Virus record (IMG/VR): IMGVR_UViG_3300035190_000518
Location: 1-30,757 of that record
Direction: 5' to 3' (one strand)
Length of the DNA stretch: 30,757 nucleotides
DNA from: a virus
Shown here: positions 21,676-29,459 of the stretch, one piece after another
Layout: every line of letters starts with the position of its first letter
Numbering within the stretch: the stretch's first letter is position 1
Position numbers and translations under genes: made by a program
Notes under the pieces: model-generated
Database searches by the model: none
What the model was told of the DNA's origin: nothing
What the model saw: the letters and a program-made list of their open reading frames with translations, nothing else

Positions 21676-23875
21676 TGGTGGTTCTTCCTCCAAACACCAT
21701 GAAGTTTATGCGCTGTGTTCTTCCGCGTTGATAGTGTATGGATGATGGGGTCCATGCACCAGCAAAAGTACTAGCAACAGTAGTTTGTCTGCGAGAAGTA
21801 ATTGTGAATAGACCAACCTGTCGTTGGATGTCTGTTGTATTGGACATGGAATTTTGTATGGTGTCTAGGGTGAATTCATTGGTGGGAGGGATGCTGCCAG
21901 CAAGCCCAATAGAGGATTCAGGCAAATGCACCGTTTCTTGTTCTGTTCCAAGAATCACACAGTAAGTCTCAACATCCATTTTGTCTGTGAAATATACATC
22001 AAAATGCGCGTTGTCTCGCGCAACCACTTTTTTTACCCCGTATGCGCCTTCCAAGTACGCACTGACTGTAGCACTAGTGCCTGCATTCGGAGGAATAACA
22101 ATTGTTCCCCATGCAGTGGCTTCTCGTCTACTCCGTGATTGTGATGGAGTGGATTGATAGGTTAGCCCTGCAACACGAGTGAATTGGGTTCCAACAGTGG
22201 TCGAAGTAGTTCTGATGTACGGACCTAAAACCGTGCCCCGTTCTAGTTGCGCTCCCCATATCAAAATTCCACTGCCGCTTACTCCTGCGTATGATGGACC
22301 GTATATTCCATTAACTTCCCCCAACATACCCACTGTGGCTCCGTTGTTTGGAGCAAAGCCTGGAGTGCTTGCGTTGTTTGATGGAGCAATATTTTTGAAA
22401 CTCACAGCAACTCTCCACCATCCATTGCCAGCATTCTGAATGATTGGAGTTCCTACGGATCTGCCAGTGATTGTGGTTGGCGTGGTTTCTGTTACAGTCC
22501 CGTTTTCTAAATCCACAACCACACGACCTATCGTACCGTAACTAAGGTCTGAAAACGCCAAGTGCTTTCGTTCTGCTGCTTTTGCGTAAACTGAAAGCGT
22601 CCAAGAGGTCAACTGTGCAGTTGAACCAGCAATCGTTTGATGGATTGATTTATAGTATGCACCGCCTTGAGGAGCAGCATCAGCAGGATCTAATTCCACT
22701 AGTTTCATTGCGGTTGTGGTTCCGTCAGGAGCAACATACCCTCCCGCAGATACTCCTACTCTTGTTTTAGCCCAAGCCGCATTGGTAAAGGTTTCGCTAT
22801 GTGTAAACAGATTTTGAAAACTGCGCTGCCCTAGTCCTGATGCACCAGGAGAAAAACTAATCAGGGCATCCTGATTTCCGTAAACAGGAACAGTGCCCTC
22901 TGTTTTGATGTACGGAGTGAGAACAGAGCCTTCCTCCTGTTGCGCTCCAAACACCAAGAAATTATTGTTGTCGAAAGCGTTCTTGAATAGGGGAGCGGGA
23001 TCGGCTAATGTGCTGTTGGAGTTGAATGTCATGGACAAGCGATTCCATCCATTTGCAAGACGGGTTATCTTGCCGTTTGAAGCCACTTGTCCTCCACTAC
23101 CAGGAACAGAAACAATCGCTCCAGTCGATACATTGTAATTGTATCCAAAATTGTTTCCGCCGCCACCGCAAAGCAATTGCAGTGTTGCACCGCCTATTGA
23201 TTTTGCGTGCAGCGAAAAGGTGTATGTTATTCCCGATGAACCATATGTCTTGGAAACAAAGTTGGAAACCGTGCTGCTGCCAGCAAAAGAAAAAACTCCG
23301 CTAGTGCCACCGTATGGATTCACAGCATTGACACCAGTAGACACTCTTTGCAGTGATCCTGATACCACTGGTGGAGTCCATCCAGTGAAGTCTTCGCTGA
23401 ACGACTGAAAGTTTGCCACAGCAGGTTTACGAGTATCGGAATCACTTCTAAGGCAGAAAAATGCTGCATTGGTTCTTGCCTTGAATGAATTCGACAAGTC
23501 CGAATATTGTTGCGCCTGTGTGGCTATGTTAGCAATATTGGCAAATCCCATTTGGTGTATATCACACGATCCACTCACACCAATTGCCAATGGAGAACCG
23601 TCTGATGGATTTCCATGAACCCGAGTAGTTCCGTATCCAACTTGTGCATTGCCAAGTTCCTGCTGCACCAATCCCACATACGCTCCGCTTGCAAACCTTT
23701 CGGGATTTGTGAAGTTTACTCGGAAAATTCCTGTTGAAATAAAGGTGACACTACTCACTCCCACCGAATCCAAAATAATAGGATTTCTGTTGCTGTCCAA
23801 TTCATAAACACACCAAGCATCCGCTGTTGGACGAGGCGTGGTAGAGTTTCCAAAAGAACCAATAGTACTACTCAT
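21662..23875 (-). CDS. Virion protein with two carbohydrate-binding-like modules, 737 aa
   Basis: Two tandem jelly-roll-like modules are visible: residues about 155-325 (FSEDFTGW ... FGAQQEEGSVLTPYIKT) and 354-556 (NLFTHSETFTNAAW ... IWGAQLERGTVLGPYIRT). The opening 'N--SE-F-N--W' and closing 'WGAQ-E-G----YI-T' signatures are typical of a module common in phage tail and adhesin proteins. The flanks (about 15-145 and 585-737) look like two copies of a third domain (GVSSVTF...FRVNFTNP / GVKKVVA...FDVYFTDK). The ATG overlaps the previous stop by ATGA. Probably a virion adhesin; binding target unknown. Confidence 0.75.
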   Translation of the reverse strand: MSSTIGSFGNSTTPRPTADAWCVYELDSNRNPIILDSVGVSSVTFISTGIFRVNFTNPERFASGAYVGLVQQELGNAQVGYGTTRVHGNPSDGSPLAIGVSGSCDIHQMGFANIANIATQAQQYSDLSNSFKARTNAAFFCLRSDSDTRKPAVANFQSFSEDFTGWTPPVVSGSLQRVSTGVNAVNPYGGTSGVFSFAGSSTVSNFVSKTYGSSGITYTFSLHAKSIGGATLQLLCGGGGNNFGYNYNVSTGAIVSVPGSGGQVASNGKITRLANGWNRLSMTFNSNSTLADPAPLFKNAFDNNNFLVFGAQQEEGSVLTPYIKTEGTVPVYGNQDALISFSPGASGLGQRSFQNLFTHSETFTNAAWAKTRVGVSAGGYVAPDGTTTAMKLVELDPADAAPQGGAYYKSIHQTIAGSTAQLTSWTLSVYAKAAERKHLAFSDLSYGTIGRVVVDLENGTVTETTPTTITGRSVGTPIIQNAGNGWWRVAVSFKNIAPSNNASTPGFAPNNGATVGMLGEVNGIYGPSYAGVSGSGILIWGAQLERGTVLGPYIRTTSTTVGTQFTRVAGLTYQSTPSQSRSRREATAWGTIVIPPNAGTSATVSAYLEGAYGVKKVVARDNAHFDVYFTDKMDVETYCVILGTEQETVHLPESSIGLAGSIPPTNEFTLDTIQNSMSNTTDIQRQVGLFTITSRRQTTVASTFAGAWTPSSIHYQRGRTQRINFMVFGGRTTNGTQ

Positions 23876-24375
23876 ATGACCACCACCTGTAATTGGAAAG
23901 TTCCACTCGCTGCGGATCTATTGAGGATTTCTCCGTAGGCAGGACGGTTTGTTATGTTAGTAGCAAACCCATCTGAAAAAGAGTTAATAAGATACCCAAA
24001 ACGAACCCAAAATCCGTTTACTGTTTTTGGATACTGTGTGGTGTCTAATGCGTGGGTAAACATATGAAGTGGTGTTGGAGATCCGCACGATCTAGGCTGA
24101 CAAAATATTTTATACTGTGTGTTGGGCATGGGAGTAATGAATTGAAAAGGAATTGCTCCTGTAGACAACCCTTGTTGAGTTGTACCACTGGTTATGGCAG
24201 GACTTGCTGTAAATTTTGCATTATCCAACACAAGGTTATAACCGTTTATGTGATTGTTTCTTAGATATGGTGCTAGAGGATATCCGGTGGCGGCATTAGG
24301 ATTGAAGCCAGTTAAACACCATCCGCGCACGGTTTGCCCTTTGCCTGCCCATCCTAGCATAGAACTGTTAGCCAC
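23872..24375 (-). CDS. Putative virion protein, 167 aa, GTG start
   Basis: The start is GTG at 24375, 6 bases after an AGGAGG site, overlapping the previous TAG (TAGTG). The product MANSSMLGWAGKGQTVRGWC is uncharged and beta-rich with PFQFITPMPNTQYKIFCQP near the middle, a strand pattern often seen in phage tail proteins, and ends FQLQVVVI. There is no signal peptide. Tight coupling to the large adhesin-like gene downstream suggests a shared structure. No family recognised. Confidence 0.65.
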   Translation of the reverse strand: MANSSMLGWAGKGQTVRGWCLTGFNPNAATGYPLAPYLRNNHINGYNLVLDNAKFTASPAITSGTTQQGLSTGAIPFQFITPMPNTQYKIFCQPRSCGSPTPLHMFTHALDTTQYPKTVNGFWVRFGYLINSFSDGFATNITNRPAYGEILNRSAASGTFQLQVVVI

Positions 24376-24758
24376 TATAACCTCCTAAGTATCTCTGCTA
24401 GTTTGCCGTCCATAGGAATGTCTGATACCACGATGCCATCAAAAATCATCCCGTCATCTATGTATTCCAAATACAGCAAAACGGTTTTGAGTGTGGGGTA
24501 TATATCAGGTTCCAATTTATGAAACAACATACGCGCCGCAGGAGTCTGCCCAAACACATTTCCTAGTATCACCAAATGATTAAGCAGCAGGATGGGGCGT
24601 ATCCTGCTGCTTCGGTTGTACTTCTTGAGCAACCGCTTTACATACTTGATTTTTGAAAGATCTTCGTTGAATTCAGTCATGCCCAAGCAATCAGGATTCC
24701 TGTAGTTTCCCATTGCATAAAGCATAAAGTTTTCTCGGTTCAATAGTTTAAAATCCAT
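24375..24758 (-). CDS. Conserved phage protein of unknown function, 127 aa
   Basis: MDFKLLNRENFMLYAMGNYR, then CLGMTEFNEDLSKIKYVKRL and the hallmark RPILLLNHLVILGNVFG followed by RMLFHKLEPD. This pattern (ENF--YA---Y--P-C, EF--DL--IKY-KRL, LNH-----NVFG----RML) recurs in many T4-like phages as I recall it; the function is unknown to me. Mostly helical, no membrane segment. No clear Shine-Dalgarno sequence precedes the chosen ATG; a second in-frame ATG at residue 12 has a weak GAGAAA upstream. It lies 18 bases after the preceding gene. Confidence 0.7.
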   Translation of the reverse strand: MDFKLLNRENFMLYAMGNYRNPDCLGMTEFNEDLSKIKYVKRLLKKYNRSSRIRPILLLNHLVILGNVFGQTPAARMLFHKLEPDIYPTLKTVLLYLEYIDDGMIFDGIVVSDIPMDGKLAEILRRL

Positions 24759-24776
24759 GATAAATGAGCGTTGGGA

Positions 24777-26111
24777 TTACCAACGCATCCCGTGCTGATC
24801 CAGTGTCTTCTTGATGGACTTTTGTCTGTCGATCACGCTTCTGGCTCCTGCGTTGGGATCCTGCTTTTTCACGGGCTTCTTGGCGGCTTCTTCCATTGAA
24901 GACTTGAGAGCCTTCTTGTGGAACCGCTTGCCCTTGCCGGTTTGATCGGCTTGCGACATTGTTGGATCAGGCTGCATGAGAGGAATGCCAGGCATCATTT
25001 CGGTGTACTCTTTGACCGACTTCTTCTTGTTGCGGAGCAAAGCAAAGTCGTGTGAGTCAAGTCGCTTGTTCTTGTTGACATCAAGTTTCTTCTGACCACC
25101 AACAAGTTCTTCCTTTACAGACTTCTTGGAGCGAAGCATCTTGAAGTCTTGTGAGTCAAGTCGCTTGTTCTTGTTGACATCAAGTTTCTTCTGACCACCA
25201 ACAAGTTCTTCCTTCACGGGCTTGCGCTTGCCCTTCACAATCTTGCCGCCGCGACCGTACAGTTTTTCAGACTCGTATTCCTTTGTGTCCTGCTTGATTA
25301 GACGGCGCACAGCAGTATCGTGCTTGTCTTCAAGTTTGCGTCCACGCTCCGCAGCCTTGCCGGTTTTGTTCATCTTGGCTTCGTAGCCGCGTTGAGCCTT
25401 GACATCGTGCCGCTGAATCTTGTGTTCCATGTCTCGCTGACGAGCAGGAGTCTGTGCCATCTCGTCAATGCTGTCGCCGTCAGTCTCCACGCCTTCTTCT
25501 GCAACAACAGGCTCGGTCTTGGGACCGAGTCTAGCCGTGACGCGATACAGCCCGTCTTCAGCAATTTCAATGCCAACTGTGAGGGCGAATTCTTTTAGCC
25601 CTGCGGTGGGGTTTGCCTTGCCGTTCATCACGACATTGCCGGTCACACTGTCAACACCGTCTACGCGACCAAACAAGGTCACAGTCAACGAAACAGTACC
25701 AGTGCCGCCGTCCTGCCACATATATGGAGTCCACGGAAAGTCTAGCATGAGCAGATTCAGGCGCGTCTTGATGCGGATGAACGCTTCATTGGGCGACTGA
25801 AAGGTGCTGCGGCTAATGGCGTTCAGCATGGCGTTGATCTGTGCCATGCGCTCGGGACCAAAGTTCACTGGTCCGTCTTCGGTGTTGATGCCACGATTGG
25901 GATAGCCCGTGAGGGTTTCCTTGTACTCGCTCTCGGTGAGAGTGTTACGGAAGTCTTTGAAACGCTTGTTCTCGTGTTGCATATGCTTTGCCTTTGAAAT
26001 TTCAATGGCAGCAAGTTGCTTCGCTGCCTTCTTCTTGGATGGATGTGTTCCCAATACCTTTGTGCCACTTTTGTCCGTGACTACGAATTTGCTGCCGTGC
26101 TTTTTAATCAT
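24777..26111 (-). CDS. Lysine-rich protein with duplicated EF-hand-like loops, 444 aa
   Basis: The N-terminus MIKKHGSKFVVTDKSGTKVL resembles a short motif found in many phage proteins (KKHG-K-VV-DKSGK-VLG-H-SKKKA--QL-AI). Residues about 60-205 form a folded-looking domain with TVSLTVTLFGRVDGVDSVTG; residues 225-444 are very basic and low in complexity. Two near-identical copies of VKEELVGGQKKLDVNKNKRL (about 299-320 and 332-353) carry calcium-loop-like D-x-N-x-N-x-R-x-D-x-x-D spacing. It starts 3 bases after the previous stop. Probably a virion or DNA-associated protein; no enzyme motif seen. Confidence 0.65.
   Translation of the reverse strand: MIKKHGSKFVVTDKSGTKVLGTHPSKKKAAKQLAAIEISKAKHMQHENKRFKDFRNTLTESEYKETLTGYPNRGINTEDGPVNFGPERMAQINAMLNAISRSTFQSPNEAFIRIKTRLNLLMLDFPWTPYMWQDGGTGTVSLTVTLFGRVDGVDSVTGNVVMNGKANPTAGLKEFALTVGIEIAEDGLYRVTARLGPKTEPVVAEEGVETDGDSIDEMAQTPARQRDMEHKIQRHDVKAQRGYEAKMNKTGKAAERGRKLEDKHDTAVRRLIKQDTKEYESEKLYGRGGKIVKGKRKPVKEELVGGQKKLDVNKNKRLDSQDFKMLRSKKSVKEELVGGQKKLDVNKNKRLDSHDFALLRNKKKSVKEYTEMMPGIPLMQPDPTMSQADQTGKGKRFHKKALKSSMEEAAKKPVKKQDPNAGARSVIDRQKSIKKTLDQHGMRW
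25051..25217 (-). repeat. Direct repeat, 68 bp, period 99 bp
   Basis: Segments 25051-25118 and 25150-25217 match over 68 bases with one visible mismatch (T/C near the end). The 99-base period is 33 codons, so the duplication keeps frame. It encodes the GGQKKLDVNKNKRLDS repeat. Confidence 0.92.
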
Positions 26112-26114
26112 GGT

Positions 26115-27113
26115 TCAGTAAGATGTGGTGTCGGAACGATAGTCTGCATCGGATGCTCTCTTGCTGCCGCTGCCAGACTTCTTGCGGCGATCCGCTGCCC
26201 ACGACATCTTGCCGCTCTTCTTATCTTGACGAGCCAGTGGATTGGTGGAGCCACGCGCAGGAGGAACAGGCTTCTTGATTTCCGCAGCGTGTGCTGCGTA
26301 ATCGCTCTTGGCTTTCTTGAGTTTGGCTTGAGCAGGGGAGCCTTCCCATGCTTCATCCAACTCTTCCGCAAACTTGAAGAACGACTTGCCTTCGCTCACG
26401 CTCTTCCAACTGCCGCCTTGTTCGTTGTACCACTTCACAGCCCAACCATTGGCGTAGGCTGAAGGGTACACATCAAACTTGGAACGCGCCTTGGACTTGG
26501 CTTGCGACCACAGTTGCGGATTTGTTGGCTTGTTCTTTTCAAGCAGGGTCTGTGCGTCTTCAACAAGAAAGAATTCCTGAAGTGTTTCCGCATTCGGAAC
26601 TTCAAACGATTCCTCAATGTCTTCCAATGGATTGCCCATTGTTTTCTTGAAAGCGTTGAACAGCACGGGTGAGCCAGTGATCTTCTTGACCATTGTGTCC
26701 ATCATGTCAATCATCATGTCGCGGTACACTTTGGACGCACCCATAGTCTTTGCGGTAGCCGTGGTGGGAGCCTCCAAGGCTCGGCGTGCAGCAACCACAT
26801 CCTTCTTCTTGACAAGCCCGGTGCGGAGCAGCGTCTTGGTGCGCTCCTTCTCTACATCCTCAATCACAGTGGCAGGCTCTTTTGCAAGGGTGGCACGCAT
26901 GGTGGTGTACAGGCTTTTGTTGTTCACAACCCGATCCACAACATCCACCATGATTTCCTGCATGAGAGTGCGGTACGCGGGATTCTTGAGTGCCTTGTCG
27001 GGATCAGCAAACAGAGTCATGGCACGGCGTACATTGTTTTTGGACACCAAGCCCATCCGTAGAAGGGTGTTTAGTTTAGACGAGATAGCGGAATTTTTGC
27101 CCATTGGGTCCAT
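26115..27113 (-). CDS. Duplicated-domain basic protein with YPSAYAN motif, 332 aa
   Basis: Residues 13-80 and 91-161 look like two copies of one helical domain: LNTLLRMGLVSKNNVRRAM ... RTLMQEIMVDVVDRVV ... MRATLAKEP against TKTLLRTGLVKKKDVVAARR ... RDMMIDMMDTMVKKI ... FKKTMGNP. Residues 194-236 hold KPTNPQLWSQAKSKARSKFD then VYPSAYANGWAVKWY and GGSW, a motif found in many phage proteins without an assigned function to my knowledge. The C-terminus is Lys/Ser-rich and probably disordered. ATG follows AGGAGACACAC, and CTAAATA lies 22 bases before the start. Confidence 0.68.
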   Translation of the reverse strand: MDPMGKNSAISSKLNTLLRMGLVSKNNVRRAMTLFADPDKALKNPAYRTLMQEIMVDVVDRVVNNKSLYTTMRATLAKEPATVIEDVEKERTKTLLRTGLVKKKDVVAARRALEAPTTATAKTMGASKVYRDMMIDMMDTMVKKITGSPVLFNAFKKTMGNPLEDIEESFEVPNAETLQEFFLVEDAQTLLEKNKPTNPQLWSQAKSKARSKFDVYPSAYANGWAVKWYNEQGGSWKSVSEGKSFFKFAEELDEAWEGSPAQAKLKKAKSDYAAHAAEIKKPVPPARGSTNPLARQDKKSGKMSWAADRRKKSGSGSKRASDADYRSDTTSY

Positions 27114-27133
27114 GTGTGTCTCCTGTTGTCTCT

Positions 27134-28183
27134 TTATTTAGATTTTTTAAGGTGGCTCGTCATGCGGGGAGGGTTACCTTTTCCGCTTCTTTGTGTATCA
27201 GGCTCCACCCGTCTTTTTTGAATTACTGCGCGTTTCCGCTCCTTGGGTGTCATTTCACCCACCGTTTCAGGAGTCTTGCTGCTTACTTTACGAGCAGGAC
27301 GGCACTTGGGGTACTTGCCACTGGATGTGTCTGCGCGACCACAGGGCGGATACTGCCCTGTCTTGGGGTCTTTCTTGCCGCCAATGTTCACCCATTTCTC
27401 TTTGAACCACCGCGCCAAGTCTTCATCAATCTTGCACGGGGGAGTGGGGAATATTTTATTGTGTTTGGAGAAGCCGCCAGTCTGCCCCGGCGTGTCGGAT
27501 CGCCGCTTGTACTTGTCGCTCTCCATGAGGCGTTGAGCAGCGGTGGCGTATATTTCTTTGTAGTCCACGCTTTCTTTGCGAAGTGTACGCATACCCTTCT
27601 TGAGATCGGAGAACAAAGACTTTACATCTGATGCGTTTGCACGGCGAGGCATTCCACTCTTAAAGGTAGCAAAATCATCTGCTGCCACAGAAGCACGAAG
27701 TTTGGACGCGCTCATGCCTTGCAGTCCACCTGCATCGGGATCGCGTTGCCCTGCGCTCACCACATTCAATGATTTAAGTTTGAGTGGTTCTTTTGTGGTG
27801 GGACTCATAAACTTTTTGAAAGTATCGTATTCGCCTGCGCGATCTTGCCCGCCCACCATGATGACATGATCGTATCCTTTTTTAGCCAACCAATACAGCA
27901 TATCCACAGGAGTCTTGATGGTGGCGTTGTCGATAAAGTTGGCTTCAGGAAAAAACTTCTTCAGGTAGTGAAACTTCTGTTTAGGAGTTAATGGATTTCT
28001 TTTAGGATCGTTGGTGCGACTGCTGAACATGGCGTGTTCTGCGCCGTGCGTCTTGGCAGTCTCCACCACTTTGTCAACGAGCAGTTGATGTCCGCTAGTA
28101 GGTGGCTGAAAGCGTCCGAATGCAACCACGATGGTTTTGCCGGGACGCGAAGTCTTAGATTTCTCTCCAACTTGTTTTGCCAC
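27134..28183 (-). CDS. Nucleotidylyltransferase (HIGH superfamily) with Cys-containing tail, 349 aa
   Basis: Residues 18-32, IVVAFGRFQPPTSGH, are the nucleotide-binding strand and (H/T)xGH motif (T29-S30-G31-H32) of cytidylyl-/adenylyltransferases; MSASKLR (157-163) matches the second signature of the fold (ISSTxxR type), and VGGQDR (110-115) sits where substrate is contacted. It would transfer a nucleotide from NTP; the substrate is unknown, with NMN- or pantetheine-phosphate-like substrates possible. Residues about 235-349 are an added basic region with FPTPPCKIDE, WFKEKWVNIGG, YPPCGR and YPKCRP. The start is GTG 28183 after a strong GGGAGGTGATC. Its stop overlaps the CTAAATA motif of the next gene. 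Confidence 0.8.
   Translation of the reverse strand: MAKQVGEKSKTSRPGKTIVVAFGRFQPPTSGHQLLVDKVVETAKTHGAEHAMFSSRTNDPKRNPLTPKQKFHYLKKFFPEANFIDNATIKTPVDMLYWLAKKGYDHVIMVGGQDRAGEYDTFKKFMSPTTKEPLKLKSLNVVSAGQRDPDAGGLQGMSASKLRASVAADDFATFKSGMPRRANASDVKSLFSDLKKGMRTLRKESVDYKEIYATAAQRLMESDKYKRRSDTPGQTGGFSKHNKIFPTPPCKIDEDLARWFKEKWVNIGGKKDPKTGQYPPCGRADTSSGKYPKCRPARKVSSKTPETVGEMTPKERKRAVIQKRRVEPDTQRSGKGNPPRMTSHLKKSK
27135..27141 (-). promoter_or_regulatory. Late-promoter-like motif CTAAATA (- strand)
   Basis: CTAAATA is formed by the last codons and stop of the nucleotidylyltransferase gene (TCT AAA TAA). It lies 22 bases before the ATG at 27113, with AGGAGA in between. Confidence 0.5.
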
Positions 28184-28225
28184 TTAGATCACCTCCCGAT
28201 ATGCACTAGAAACACCAACTGCTCG

Positions 28226-29434
28226 TTATTTTTTGCCCCAATTTTTCGGCACTGTGAAATTGCTGTGCGAAAAATCTAGGCGGTCTACTAGTTTCACTGC
28301 CGCATTGCTCATGCGATCAATGGCTACGAATCCTTCAGGTGCCGTGACACGGTAGCCTTTGCCGTCACGGATGAATGTTCCAATCTTACCCGACAAGGAC
28401 GCAAGTTTCTTTACCACAACCAGTTTGAGTTGTGCCAACTGATTATGTAGGGCAAACACCCGAGCAATCTGATTGCGATTACGCTTGATCCAATCCATTG
28501 ACGGTGTTGGTTTGGTCATCTTGGTTTTGCGTTTGGCTTGGGCTTTGGCTCCAAGGAAAGCAAGCATATCGTTTACATCTGCGTGTGAAGTCATTGTGCC
28601 TTGCGCCACAAGAGAATTCACATACATCTTGATTGCGTCTTTCACTCCATCATTTTTTGAAATTGCGTTCATGGTTATTTTTAATGATGATGCAGTGTCT
28701 TCAAGTCGCGCAATCACGGACTCAAGTTCTTTGCGATCATCCACCGAGAACAAACCACTGCCGTCTGCAATCCGCAGTGTGGCGTTGTCAAACCACACAT
28801 CTTTGGTGTTTCGCAGTCCGCTCAAGTCAGGATTAAACTTGGCGGTTGCAGTTGAGATGGTAGTGCCTTCGTATGCGGTGTGGAACACAATGCCTATCTT
28901 TGCGCCAGTGATGCGCTTGCCCAAATGACTGTTTGGCTCCACTGCGTAGGTAATAGTATTGGGCGTGAAGGTCAGCACGGACTTGCCGTCAATCTTGGTG
29001 CGGACAATAGTGCTGCTGTCAAACATGAGATCGCCTTGCAGAATGCCTGTGATGCCAAGTTTAGGCAAATACTTTAATGCAAGTTTGAGTTTCTCATTCA
29101 AACCCGGTGACGGGTGGTTTAGATCAATATCTGAATTCGTGAAGTTTAGTTTGGGTGTCACATTAAACACGCTCTTCGTGCCCACAAAGAACTTGCCACT
29201 AGACGGATCAATGCCACAAACGATGGCGGGTGCGCCATCCCATTTCACCGTGATTTCGTGACTGCTTGGAGCAGTGGCAGACAGTGAATCAGCAACACCA
29301 CGCACAGCAGCAACAGCAGATTTGAATCCAGAGTAGCCGTTGTTGAGGATTTCGTCCTCAAGATGCTCCAAATGGACATTCTTGCCACCGGAGGCTTTTA
29401 CTGCTTCTGTTAGGTGTTCCGTGAATCGTATCAA
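28226..29434 (-). CDS. Conserved phage protein with KxDG ligase-like motif, 402 aa, TTG start
   Basis: The N-terminus MIRFTEHLTEAVKASGGKNV, then HLEHLEDEILNNGYSG, and ITVKWDGAPAIVCGIDP with K64-W65-D66-G67, form a pattern I recognise from many marine T4-like phages as a family without assigned function. KWDG fits the nucleotidyl-acceptor motif I (KxDG) of DNA/RNA ligases and capping enzymes. GILQGDLMF (about 130-138), LTFTPNTITYAV (154-165) and AYEGTTIS (187-194) lie in the order expected for motifs III, IIIa and IV but match only loosely. TTG at 29434 is the start, with GGAGGAC before it. Adjacent to the nucleotidylyltransferase. Confidence 0.7.
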   Translation of the reverse strand: MIRFTEHLTEAVKASGGKNVHLEHLEDEILNNGYSGFKSAVAAVRGVADSLSATAPSSHEITVKWDGAPAIVCGIDPSSGKFFVGTKSVFNVTPKLNFTNSDIDLNHPSPGLNEKLKLALKYLPKLGITGILQGDLMFDSSTIVRTKIDGKSVLTFTPNTITYAVEPNSHLGKRITGAKIGIVFHTAYEGTTISTATAKFNPDLSGLRNTKDVWFDNATLRIADGSGLFSVDDRKELESVIARLEDTASSLKITMNAISKNDGVKDAIKMYVNSLVAQGTMTSHADVNDMLAFLGAKAQAKRKTKMTKPTPSMDWIKRNRNQIARVFALHNQLAQLKLVVVKKLASLSGKIGTFIRDGKGYRVTAPEGFVAIDRMSNAAVKLVDRLDFSHSNFTVPKNWGKK

Positions 29435-29452
29435 AGGTGTCCTCCGCTTCCG

Positions 29453-29459
29453 TATTTAG
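29453..29459 (-). promoter_or_regulatory. Late-promoter-like motif CTAAATA (- strand)
   Basis: CTAAATA overlaps the stop codon of the exonuclease gene (TCC TAA ATA) and lies 18 bases before the TTG start at 29434, with GGAGGA between. Confidence 0.5.

Noticed and set aside
25051-25217. Short tandem repeats as a CRISPR array
   Set aside because: Only two units with a 99-base period, in frame in a coding region, and no spacer-repeat structure.
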